Part shown: positions 1 through 6,387 of the stretch, one piece after another
How the letters are laid out: each line of letters starts with the position of its first letter
How positions within the stretch are numbered: the stretch's first letter is position 1
NCBI GenBank assembly: GCA_026387165.1
Contig: JAPLMG010000229.1
Span: forward strand, 1-17,655
DNA length: 17,655 nucleotides
Reading direction: 5' to 3'
Source of the DNA: Candidatus Omnitrophota bacterium
Lineage (GTDB): Bacteria > Omnitrophota > Gorgyraeia > 2-01-FULL-45-10
Made by a program: the position numbers and the translations under genes
Notes under the pieces: generated by a model
Told to the model about the DNA's origin: nothing
What the model saw: only the letters and a program-made list of their open reading frames with translations
Database searches by the model: none

Positions 1-971
1 TGTATTCTAGGTTCATAACGAAGTTCTTATTCGATATAAAGATGACCGGGTTTGACGAGCCTTTCAGGAATCTCTTCACGCAGGGCATGATAATAAAGGA
101 CGGCGCGAAGATGTCGAAGTCCAAGGGCAACGTCGTCAGTCAGGATAAATTGATAGCCGATTACGGCGCCGACACGGTAAGACTGTATACTCTTTTTATC
201 GGGCCGCCGGAAAAGGACGCGGAATGGTCAGACCGAGGCGCCGAAGGCTCGTATAGATTTTTGGGCAGGGTGTGGAGATTAGTTGAAAAGGTTCGTTCTT
301 CGTCATTGCGAGGGCACGAAGCGCCAACTTCGTCATTGCGAGGGCACGAAGTGCCCGAAGCAATCTCTAAAAACGGGATTGCTTCGTCGGCCGGAGTTTA
401 CCCCGAACCCTTGCGGTTCGGGGGCCTCCTCGCAATGACGGGCGAAGCATCCGCTTCGGTCGCTCGTAATGACGGCTTGCGGCGCAAGACGCATCGCACC
501 ATAAAAAAAGTTACCGAGGATTTCGACGGAGGGTTTCATTTTAATACGTCCATAAGCGCCATAATGGAGCTAGTCAATGAGACATATAATCTCCTGATCA
601 GCGAAAGCGGGAACGATGCCGTCAGGCAGAAAGTCCTGGATGAAGCGGTCGAAGCCGTTGTAATCCTGCTCTCCCCGTTCGTGCCGCATATCGCCGAAGA
701 GCTTTGGCATATATCAGGTAAACCGAACAGTATATTCAAAACGAAATGGCCCGAATACGACAGATCGGCGATAGTAGAAGATGTCGTTACTATGGTAGTC
801 CAGGTGAACGGAAAATTAAGATCCAAGGTAGAAGTCTCTTCCGGAATAAAAGAAGGAGACCTTAAGGTAAGGGTTTTGGAAGACCCTAAAATAAAAGAGA
901 TCACAAAAGGTAAAACAATTAAGAACTTTATCGTAGTCCCGAAGAAATTAGTCAATATCGTCGTGGTATAA
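1..971 (+). CDS. leuS: Leucyl-tRNA synthetase, C-terminal part (5' end outside window)
   Basis: Class Ia aminoacyl-tRNA synthetase that charges tRNA-Leu with leucine in the cytoplasm. The frame is open from the first base, so the gene begins upstream. The KMSKS catalytic loop (KMSKSKGN) is encoded at about 108-131. It is followed by the ADTVRLY stretch, the alpha-helical anticodon-binding domain (EWSDRG, then FNTSISAIMELVN, then LLSPFVPHIAEELW) and a C-terminal editing/tRNA-binding tail (VNGKLRSKVEV). All are characteristic of bacterial LeuRS. Between VWRLVEKV and HRTIKKVTED lies a Ser/Arg/Gly-rich segment of about 65 residues, foreign to the family and encoded by palindromic repeats (about 293-490). 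The frame stays open through it and the family sequence resumes exactly afterwards, so the enzyme is probably still made. comEA follows after a 169-nt repeat-filled gap. Confidence 0.97.
   Translation, partial: YSRFITKFLFDIKMTGFDEPFRNLFTQGMIIKDGAKMSKSKGNVVSQDKLIADYGADTVRLYTLFIGPPEKDAEWSDRGAEGSYRFLGRVWRLVEKVRSSSLRGHEAPTSSLRGHEVPEAISKNGIASSAGVYPEPLRFGGLLAMTGEASASVARNDGLRRKTHRTIKKVTEDFDGGFHFNTSISAIMELVNETYNLLISESGNDAVRQKVLDEAVEAVVILLSPFVPHIAEELWHISGKPNSIFKTKWPEYDRSAIVEDVVTMVVQVNGKLRSKVEVSSGIKEGDLKVRVLEDPKIKEITKGKTIKNFIVVPKKLVNIVVV
293..490 (+). repeat. Compound palindromic repeat block inserted in frame in leuS
   Basis: Two direct copies of a unit beginning CGTCATTGCGAGG lie at 301-321 and 331-367. 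The second is complete: CGTCATTGCGAGG, a hairpin GGGCAC-GAA-GTGCCC (342-356), then CGAAGCAATCTC. An inverted half follows: GATTGCTTCG at 377-386 pairs with 356-365, and CCTCGCAATGACG at 428-440 pairs with 331-343. Nested inside are CCCCGAACC/GGTTCGGGG (401-409/415-423) and, further on, CTTGC-ggc-GCAAG (476-488). A diverged extra copy lies at 440-475. The block encodes about 65 extra residues of LeuRS without a stop. It is a REP-like/MITE-like element, with further copies inside the large gene at the right of the window. Confidence 0.9.
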
Positions 972-972
972 A

Positions 973-1131
973 CCCTTCGACGCGCCATGAATTTCATAGA
1001 AGGGCTTGCTCAGGGTTATACCGAGCCATTCGACCCTTCGACAAAAGCTCAGGGTCGATCCCGAGCGAAGCCGAGGGACGACAAGCTCATGGTGCCTCGG
1101 ATGGTGCCGAGCGATGTTGAGGCACAAAGTC
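973..1131 (+). repeat. Intergenic repeat cluster (CCCTTCGAC...CTCAGGG family)
   Basis: The gap between leuS and comEA is filled with repeat sequence. CCCTTCGA occurs at 973-980 and 1034-1041, the latter followed by GCTCAGGG (1047-1054) and a CCCGAGCGAAGCCGAGGGA module (1060-1078). A separate hairpin has arms GTGCCTC (1092-1098) and GAGGCAC (1119-1125). An inverted, slightly diverged copy of the 1007-1054 part lies just after comEC (3908-3950), and a shorter copy lies at the start of uvrC (9306-9355). No convincing promoter or gene is seen here. Confidence 0.85.
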
Positions 1132-1140
1132 GGGGTATAA

Positions 1141-1488
1141 ATGTTCAACCTCGGAAAGACCGAAAGATTCATCTTAATTTTCTTAATAGCCGCCCTCCTC
1201 ACCGGCCTGTCTCTCAAGATCTGCGGGAAACATAACAGAATAATCGACGTAAAGATAAAAAGTTTTAATTATGAGCCCTCTGACATCGCGCCTATTAAGA
1301 TCAATATAAACGAGGCGGATATAGAGGCCCTTATCAGGCTGGAAGGCATCGGGCCATCCCTTGCCAAAAGAATACTGGACTATAGGGCCCAAATAGGACG
1401 TTTCGGGTCTCCGGAAGAGCTAAAAAAAGTTAAAGGTATCGGGGAGAAGCTGTTCGAAAAGATCAAAGATGAGGTTTCCGTAGATTGA
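1141..1488 (+). CDS. comEA: ComEA-like helix-hairpin-helix membrane protein
   Basis: Small 115-residue protein with an N-terminal membrane anchor (about residues 10-27) and a C-terminal tandem helix-hairpin-helix DNA-binding module (about residues 53-113). The module has the paired GIG hairpins, LEGIGPSLAKRIL (residues 67-79) and VKGIGEKLFEKI (residues 97-108), and the preceding ININEAD motif typical of ComEA. In the family this protein binds incoming double-stranded DNA at the cell surface or periplasm and passes it to ComEC, the next gene. It lacks the SLBB domain found in longer Gram-positive ComEA, as is common in diderm versions. The ATG at 1141 has only a weak G-rich upstream sequence. 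The stop abuts the hairpin that contains the comEC start. Confidence 0.88.
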   Translation: MFNLGKTERFILIFLIAALLTGLSLKICGKHNRIIDVKIKSFNYEPSDIAPIKININEADIEALIRLEGIGPSLAKRILDYRAQIGRFGSPEELKKVKGIGEKLFEKIKDEVSVD

Positions 1489-1536
1489 ATCCCGCACCTT
1501 CTTATTGTATAAATCGAATGGAAGAAGGTGCGGGAT
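1489..1536 (+). promoter_or_regulatory. Inverted repeat enclosing the comEC ribosome binding site and start codon
   Basis: A perfect 15-bp inverted repeat: ATCCCGCACCTTCTT (1489-1503) and AAGAAGGTGCGGGAT (1522-1536), with an 18-nt loop. It begins one base after the comEA stop. The 3' arm contains the purine-rich AAGAAGG that would act as Shine-Dalgarno sequence and the first two bases of the comEC ATG (1535-1537). A near-identical arrangement precedes lptE at 5725-5837. If it folds in mRNA it would hide the comEC start; it may equally be a repeat element that was recruited. Confidence 0.85.
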
Positions 1537-3913
1537 GAAACGCCCCATACTCTATTGCGCGATATCGTTTTGCATCGGCATATCTCTGGCCAATCTTATC
1601 AATATTCCAACCGTCCACTCAATAGCGCTAAGCCTTTTTCTTGTAATTTTGGCCGCGATATTCTTCAAAAAGAATATCCTCTCCCACATCTTCCTGTACT
1701 CGGCGCTCATATTCTTCGGTGCGGCATACTATCAAAATTACAATGTCCTGCCCGATGCCCACGTATCGAACTTTATTTCAGGATCTGACCGCAAAATATC
1801 GCTTAGAGGCACAGTGGCGGATGACCCGGCCGCCAAAAAAGCCTTTTACGACAAACAGAAAATATCCTTCTTGATGAATGCGAATCTCATAGATGCCGGC
1901 GACGGCTGGCGGAAGACCGAAGGCCTCGTAAAGACAGATATATATTCCGATGATAAAGACGGCGCTCCGGGCTTCGGTGATGAAGTCATCATTGAGGGCA
2001 GGTTGTCGAGGCCGGAAGGGCTGAAGAATCCCGGACTTTTTGACTATTCAAAATATCTGGGCCTGAAAAACGTATACGCTGTTCTTACCGTCAACGGAAT
2101 CGGCTCTGTACGTATAATAAAAGGCGGTTCGGCAAATCCGGTGCAAAGATGGGCGTACTTTTTAAGGCACAAGATAATGACCTCCATACAAAACTGTGTG
2201 AGCAGTCCGTACAGCGGGTTTCTTAAGGCGATACTTATAGGAGATAGGAATGAGCTTGAGAGCGCGATAACGGACGATTTTGTAAAGACGGGCACCGTTC
2301 ATGTTCTGGCAATAAGCGGTCTGCATGTGGGATTTGTGGCGGCCATATTTCTTTTCATCCTCAAATTATTAAGGGCCCCAAAGAAACTCAGGCTTATTTC
2401 CACGGCAGTTATACTGATAGTCTACTCCTTTGTGGCGGGTTCGAATCCGCCGGTGGTACGGGCGACGATAATATTCGTGATATTCGTTTTGGGTTATATC
2501 ATGGCCAGGGACGCGGATATCCTGAATTCACTCGCCATCGCCGCGTTTTTGATACTTTTATGGAACCCAAAAGAGCTCTTCGATCCGAGCTTTCAATTAT
2601 CCTTTGCTTCCGTCTTGAGCATAATATTGTTTGCGCCAAAAATAGAGAAAGCTCTGGGAGCAAAAAATAATTATCTCGTCAAGAGCATATCGGTTTCGAT
2701 AGCGGCTACCGTCGGAGTATTGCCTATAGTCGCCAGATACTTCAATATAATATCGCCGTGCGCTATTCTAGCGAACCTTATCATAATACCCGCATTATTT
2801 GTCATAGTGGCCGGATCAGCTCTTTTCATAGTCATATACTTCATGGGATCGAGCGCTCTTGCCGGCTATCTGGGGGCGTTATTATCCGTCTTCATGAAAC
2901 TGACTTTCTCCGTTAATGGCGTACTTTCACATACTCCTCTCGCCTTTTTCAGGCTTCCCGCGCCTTCCGCTCTTTTTATACTCTTTTATTATGCGGCGCT
3001 TTTTCTTATCTTCTTTTTGCCGCGCAATAAGCAGATGCTGCTGCCCGTTCTGTTAGCGGCGAACATAATGGTCTGGAATAACGGCCCGGGTGCGGAAAAC
3101 GGAACATTAAAAATGACTTTTCTGGACGTAGGAAAGGGCGATTCGATCCTTCTGGAATTTCCCGATAAAAGAAGCATGCTTATTGACGGAGGCTCCGGCG
3201 GCATAGACGCGAGTTTTGATACAGGTAAAAATGTTGTCGCGCCGTATTTGTGGAATAGGTCCATACATTCCCTTGACGCGCTCGTCGTTACGCATTTTCA
3301 CGAGGACCACATGGGCGGAGTGCTCTACATTTTGAAGAATTTCGATATAAGATGCGTTATGGACAGCGGTATCGCGCCGCGGGAAGAGAGGCTGCTTTAC
3401 GATGAATACAGGGATATAATATTAAAGCGGGGGATCCGGCGCTTGGTTATAGCCGATGGAGACGAGATAACCGGTTTCGGCGCCGTCAGGCTGTATGTTT
3501 TAAATCCGCCGGAGGACCAAAATTTTTCGGATCCGAACAATAATTCGATAGTGATTAAACTTGAATATGAAAAATTCGGAGCTATGCTCACCGGCGACAT
3601 CTCAAGCGACGCTATGGAGCGCATCATACCATACGATGGCTTACTGCGGTCCGACGTGCTGAAGATCCCACATCATGGCGGATCGTTGGGGAAGGAGATC
3701 GTAGCAGACAGATTTTTTAGACTTATATCCGCGGAAGTTATGGTCACAAGCTCCGGAGGACGATTCCGTCGCGGGCCGAAAAAGAAAATGCATGGCCGGG
3801 GGGCAGCGGATTATGATACAAAAGTAAACGGAGCCGTAACTATTTTCACCAAAGGGGATGGATTTAAGGTTGAACCATTTTGTCCTTCAGCGGGCTCAGG
3901 GCAAAGACCCTGA
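1535..3913 (+). CDS. comEC: ComEC/Rec2-type competence DNA channel
   Basis: Polytopic inner-membrane protein that forms the channel for single-stranded DNA import in natural transformation, 792 residues from the ATG at 1535. I prefer this start over one 30 nt upstream because it follows AAGAAGG at good spacing and begins MKRPILYCAISF, a natural first membrane segment. It has N-terminal membrane helices and an OB-like soluble region (about 75-200), then the Competence domain with LAISGLHVG and many helices. A C-terminal metallo-beta-lactamase-like domain has HFHEDH at residues 587-592, TGD ending at D688 and IPHHGG with H713/H714. The segment after residue about 735 (GGRFRRGPKKKMHGRG) lacks the usual His-Pro motif and is shorter than normal. 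The last ten residues and stop lie in repeat sequence, so the C-terminus appears remodelled. Confidence 0.95.
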   Translation: MKRPILYCAISFCIGISLANLINIPTVHSIALSLFLVILAAIFFKKNILSHIFLYSALIFFGAAYYQNYNVLPDAHVSNFISGSDRKISLRGTVADDPAAKKAFYDKQKISFLMNANLIDAGDGWRKTEGLVKTDIYSDDKDGAPGFGDEVIIEGRLSRPEGLKNPGLFDYSKYLGLKNVYAVLTVNGIGSVRIIKGGSANPVQRWAYFLRHKIMTSIQNCVSSPYSGFLKAILIGDRNELESAITDDFVKTGTVHVLAISGLHVGFVAAIFLFILKLLRAPKKLRLISTAVILIVYSFVAGSNPPVVRATIIFVIFVLGYIMARDADILNSLAIAAFLILLWNPKELFDPSFQLSFASVLSIILFAPKIEKALGAKNNYLVKSISVSIAATVGVLPIVARYFNIISPCAILANLIIIPALFVIVAGSALFIVIYFMGSSALAGYLGALLSVFMKLTFSVNGVLSHTPLAFFRLPAPSALFILFYYAALFLIFFLPRNKQMLLPVLLAANIMVWNNGPGAENGTLKMTFLDVGKGDSILLEFPDKRSMLIDGGSGGIDASFDTGKNVVAPYLWNRSIHSLDALVVTHFHEDHMGGVLYILKNFDIRCVMDSGIAPREERLLYDEYRDIILKRGIRRLVIADGDEITGFGAVRLYVLNPPEDQNFSDPNNNSIVIKLEYEKFGAMLTGDISSDAMERIIPYDGLLRSDVLKIPHHGGSLGKEIVADRFFRLISAEVMVTSSGGRFRRGPKKKMHGRGAADYDTKVNGAVTIFTKGDGFKVEPFCPSAGSGQRP

Positions 3914-3966
3914 GCTTTTGCCGAAGGGTCAAATGGCTCGGGACGAACCCTGATCGGAGTCGAAAG
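3882..3966 (-). repeat. Repeat at the 3' end of comEC, inverted relative to 973-1054
   Basis: The stretch 3908-3928 (CCCTGAGC ... CGAAGGG) is the reverse complement of 1034-1054 with one mismatch. The similarity continues through AATGGCTCGG and AACCCTGA, which match the reverse complement of about 1007-1033. The repeat supplies the last codons and the stop of comEC. Together with the copy before comEA it frames the comEA-comEC pair in opposite orientation. Confidence 0.8.
3894..3919 (+). terminator. Possible repeat-derived intrinsic terminator after comEC
   Basis: Stem GCTCAGGG / CCCTGAGC (3894-3901 and 3908-3915) with loop CAAAGA, followed by a short T run (TTTT). The stem overlaps the final codons of comEC. 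The T tract is short, so termination may be inefficient. The position, between comEC and a fresh promoter at 4003, is right for a transcription boundary. Confidence 0.45.
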
Positions 3967-4002
3967 GTTTTGCCAAAAGAACTAACTTTTTTATACTTTA
4001 TC

Positions 4003-4031
4003 TTGACAAACTGTATGTTGTGTGGTATATT
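4003..4031 (+). promoter_or_regulatory. Sigma-70-type promoter upstream of the PilZ/TPR/lptE/holA genes
   Basis: A consensus TTGACA -35 box (4003-4008), a 17-bp spacer and a TATATT -10 box (4026-4031). It lies in an A/T-rich stretch after the comEC repeat and about 60 nt before the PilZ ATG. A purine-rich GGAAAGG sits just ahead of that ATG. This is one of the best promoter matches in the window and probably drives the following four-gene cluster. Confidence 0.75.
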
Positions 4032-4095
4032 TGCGACAACGGGGTGTAGTATATACCTATTGTTACAGCTTCAAAAAAAGGAAAGGCAGAAATAA

Positions 4096-4437
4096 ATGAT
4101 GGAGACGCGCACTGATAATATAATAGAGAAGCGCCGTTTTCAGCGGGTAGGTTCCAACCTTCCGCTACGTTATAAAAATATTAAAACAGCCACCGTCCCG
4201 ATGGGGTCGATCACTAAAGATATCGGCGCGGGCGGCATCAGTTTTAAGACGAATGAGTTTATATCTCTCGCGTGCCGGCTCGTGGTGGAAGTGACTTTGC
4301 CGACGGTGCAAAGGCCGATCAAAGCCATCTCTAAAGTGGCGTGGGTCTATTTTTACTGTAACTCTGTTTTCTCTGATAAGCGTATTGGCTCTCTCCGGCA
4401 TTGCCAACGCATATTGGATATGGACCCCGGAAACTAA
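4096..4437 (+). CDS. PilZ-domain protein, C-terminally truncated
   Basis: PilZ domains are usually cyclic-di-GMP receptors. Residues 11-17 (EKRRFQR) carry the RxxxR half of the ligand motif. Residues 42-47 (DIGAGG) correspond to the (D/N)xSxxG half, with Gly in place of the usual Ser. Strands continue to SKVAWV (residues 79-84). After this the protein stops resembling PilZ: residues 85-113 are an out-of-frame read of the next gene's signal-peptide region, ending in a TAA at 4435-4437. The final beta strand and helix of the fold are missing. A deletion joining two genes at about 4340-4345 is the simplest reading. The ATG at 4096 has GGAAAGG about 10 nt upstream. c-di-GMP binding is unproven, and folding is doubtful without the C-terminal part. 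Confidence 0.75.
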   Translation: MMETRTDNIIEKRRFQRVGSNLPLRYKNIKTATVPMGSITKDIGAGGISFKTNEFISLACRLVVEVTLPTVQRPIKAISKVAWVYFYCNSVFSDKRIGSLRHCQRILDMDPGN

Positions 4438-5725
4438 AAAATTCACAAACCCCAAATACGCGGTAAAAGACAGCCCAAAAGAACAATTCGATTGGGCGAT
4501 GAGTTTCTATAGCGCCAGGGATTTTCAGAGGGCCGCGGCCGAATTCGAAAAACTCGCCAAGCAGTACGAATTTTCCGAACATGCCTCCAAGTCCCAGTAC
4601 TATGTAGGACTCTGCTATGAAAACATGAACAAATATTATCTGGCTTACCAGAATTACCAGAAAGCTATCGATAATTTTCCGCACATAGCGAATACCGAAG
4701 AGATACTGGCCCGGGAATTCGCGATAGGGAATTTATACCTCAGTAAACCGGGCCCCAAGGTTCTTGGCACGGATATAATGGCCCCCCTTGACCGCGCCGT
4801 GGAGATATTCAAAAAGATCGTAGAGAACGCTCCGTATGGCAAATTCGCCGAAGAGTCGCAGTTCAAGCTGGGCGAAGCGCTGAAGAAGAGCGAGAGATAC
4901 GAAGAGGCGGTTCAGGCATTCCACAAGCTCGTCGAAGATTATCCAAAATCGAAATTGATTACCCAGGCCATGTATGAGGAGTCGCAATGCGCGTATAAGG
5001 CTTCTCTGAGGCCTGCCTACGATGCCGCGGCCACCGACAACGCTATAAAGACATTCGAGAAGTTTGTCGACAAGAATAAAGACTCCGACCTGGCAAAGAA
5101 TGCGGACATTACGATGAAGCGGCTTAGGGACAATGTTTCCGAGAAGTCATTTAAGGCGGCGGAGTTCTACGAAGCCCAGGGCAAAACCCGGGCGGCCATA
5201 GTATATTACCAGGATGTGATAGATACATATCCGGAGAGCGCCTTCGTCGACAGGGCGAAGGCCAAGATAGAAGCGTTAAAAGCGAAAGAAACCAAGAAAG
5301 CCGCGGCGCCTGTATTCTTGAGTAAAAAAAAACCGGAGAGGGTAGTCCGGCAGATGAAGGCATGGCGAGCGTTCAAGTTCGAGAGCGGGAAGCCCCGGAT
5401 AAAGGCCGAAGCGGCGGCCCCGGAGGCCCAGAAGAAAAAGCCCTGGAATCCGTTAAGCTTCGAGAGCGGGAAGAAAAAGACCGAGGCGGTAGCCCGGACG
5501 ACTCAGGCCTTAGAGGCCTCACCGAAAAAGAGACCGTGGAACCTCTTTAACTTAGGCGTCAAGAAAGAGCCCGTCGTCAAAGAGGCCCCCAAGAAGGCAT
5601 GGAAGCCGTTTAATTTCGATACTAAGAAAGAGATTGTGATTAAAGAAGCCCATAAAAATAAGGAATGGAAGCCATTGCGCTTCGGCACTAATGATGAGCC
5701 TATGGCGACAACAAGCGGGAGATGA
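4385..5725 (+). CDS. BamD-like TPR protein with repetitive basic tail; 5' end uncertain
   Basis: About 446 residues from the TTG at 4385. Residues about 30-310 are tetratricopeptide-type helical pairs (for example FDWAMSFYSARDFQRAAAEF, KSERYEEAVQAFHKLVEDYP, GKTRAAIVYYQDVIDTYP), arranged as in BamD/YfiO-like outer-membrane assembly proteins. The tail (about 310-446) is Lys/Ala-rich and holds five degenerate copies of a WxPxxF-like unit centred on W327, W354, W385, W406 and W428. In-frame sequence upstream of 4385 reads IFTVTLFSLISVLALSGIANA, a good signal-peptide core, but has no ATG or GTG. The true start was probably lost at the PilZ junction, or an unusual start is used. The downstream lptE fits an envelope role; a function in BAM assembly is inference. 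Confidence 0.75.
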   Translation: MALSGIANAYWIWTPETKKFTNPKYAVKDSPKEQFDWAMSFYSARDFQRAAAEFEKLAKQYEFSEHASKSQYYVGLCYENMNKYYLAYQNYQKAIDNFPHIANTEEILAREFAIGNLYLSKPGPKVLGTDIMAPLDRAVEIFKKIVENAPYGKFAEESQFKLGEALKKSERYEEAVQAFHKLVEDYPKSKLITQAMYEESQCAYKASLRPAYDAAATDNAIKTFEKFVDKNKDSDLAKNADITMKRLRDNVSEKSFKAAEFYEAQGKTRAAIVYYQDVIDTYPESAFVDRAKAKIEALKAKETKKAAAPVFLSKKKPERVVRQMKAWRAFKFESGKPRIKAEAAAPEAQKKKPWNPLSFESGKKKTEAVARTTQALEASPKKRPWNLFNLGVKKEPVVKEAPKKAWKPFNFDTKKEIVIKEAHKNKEWKPLRFGTNDEPMATTSGR

Positions 5726-5837
5726 CCCCGCACCTTCTTATATTGATTTGTGAATTAGCGGCGCGGCATTAATTAAGACACAGGGTGTTAAAAACGATAA
5801 CCGGGAAAATCAAGATAACAGAAAGAAGGTGCGGGGT
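5725..5837 (+). promoter_or_regulatory. Inverted repeat enclosing the lptE ribosome binding site and GTG start
   Basis: A perfect 15-bp inverted repeat: ACCCCGCACCTTCTT (5725-5739) and AAGAAGGTGCGGGGT (5823-5837), separated by 83 nt. It starts on the last base of the preceding stop codon and ends inside the lptE GTG (5836-5838). Against the comEC element only the second base of the left arm (T to C) and its partner in the right arm (A to G) differ. That change preserves pairing and turns ATG into GTG. Confidence 0.85.
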
Positions 5838-6387
5838 GAAAAATATAAACTTGCGAAAATTTATCGTTGTATTATTTGCGGCGATTTTTTTCATTGCCGG
5901 ATGCGGCTATACGACAAAATCGCTCCTCCCGTCAAATCTTAAGACTATCTACGTTGATAACCTGGTGAACAAGATAAAGGTTACGGATGAGTCGAGCGAC
6001 GCGAGGATGTACAGAGGCTATCGCCCCGGCATGGAGCTGGAGGCTACGAGGACAATACGCGATAAATATCTTTCCGACGGCAACCTTAAAATAGCCGATC
6101 GGGAGACAGCGGATCTCATATTGACGGGCGAGCTGGTGGACTACAGGAACGAGGCCCTCAGGTATGACAGAAATAATAACATAGAAGAGTACAGGGTAAG
6201 GCTTGTAGTGAATCTGGAAATGAAGAACGCCAAGGACGGCAAAGTGCGCTGGACTGAAAATAACTTCGCGGGTGAATCATTGTACAGGACCACAGGTACG
6301 CTTGCGAAGAGCGAAGCCACAGCTATAAAAGAAGCGGCTCTTGATCTGGCGCGGCGCGTTGTGGAAAGAACTATCGAGGAATGGTAA
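5836..6387 (+). CDS. lptE: LPS-assembly lipoprotein LptE-like
   Basis: 183-residue lipoprotein. From the GTG at 5836 it reads VKNINLRKF followed by a hydrophobic core and the lipobox IAGC, with Cys23 as the lipidated residue. An ATG 51 nt upstream would put a poorly fitting extension before the signal peptide, so I prefer the GTG, preceded by AAGAAGG. The mature start GCGYTTKSLLPSNLKTIYV and the following alternation of strands and helices match the LptE/RlpB family (Tyr after CG, then a predicted 'TIYVDN' first strand). LptE plugs LptD in the outer membrane and helps deliver lipopolysaccharide to the surface, which implies a diderm envelope. The stop overlaps the holA start by 7 nt, suggesting translational coupling. 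Confidence 0.85.
   Translation: MKNINLRKFIVVLFAAIFFIAGCGYTTKSLLPSNLKTIYVDNLVNKIKVTDESSDARMYRGYRPGMELEATRTIRDKYLSDGNLKIADRETADLILTGELVDYRNEALRYDRNNNIEEYRVRLVVNLEMKNAKDGKVRWTENNFAGESLYRTTGTLAKSEATAIKEAALDLARRVVERTIEEW

Noticed and set aside
301..351. Possible CRISPR array from two near-identical direct units
   Set aside because: Only two units with 9 nt between them, inside leuS, and strongly palindromic; they match dispersed repeats elsewhere in the window rather than a repeat-spacer array.
987..1235. 82-codon frame between leuS and comEA
   Set aside because: Encoded by repeat DNA and overlapping comEA in another frame; no recognisable domain.
3880..4095. 71-codon plus-strand frame after comEC
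   Set aside because: It is a translation of the repeat and the promoter region, lies over the TTGACA/TATATT boxes, and has no family resemblance or ribosome binding site.
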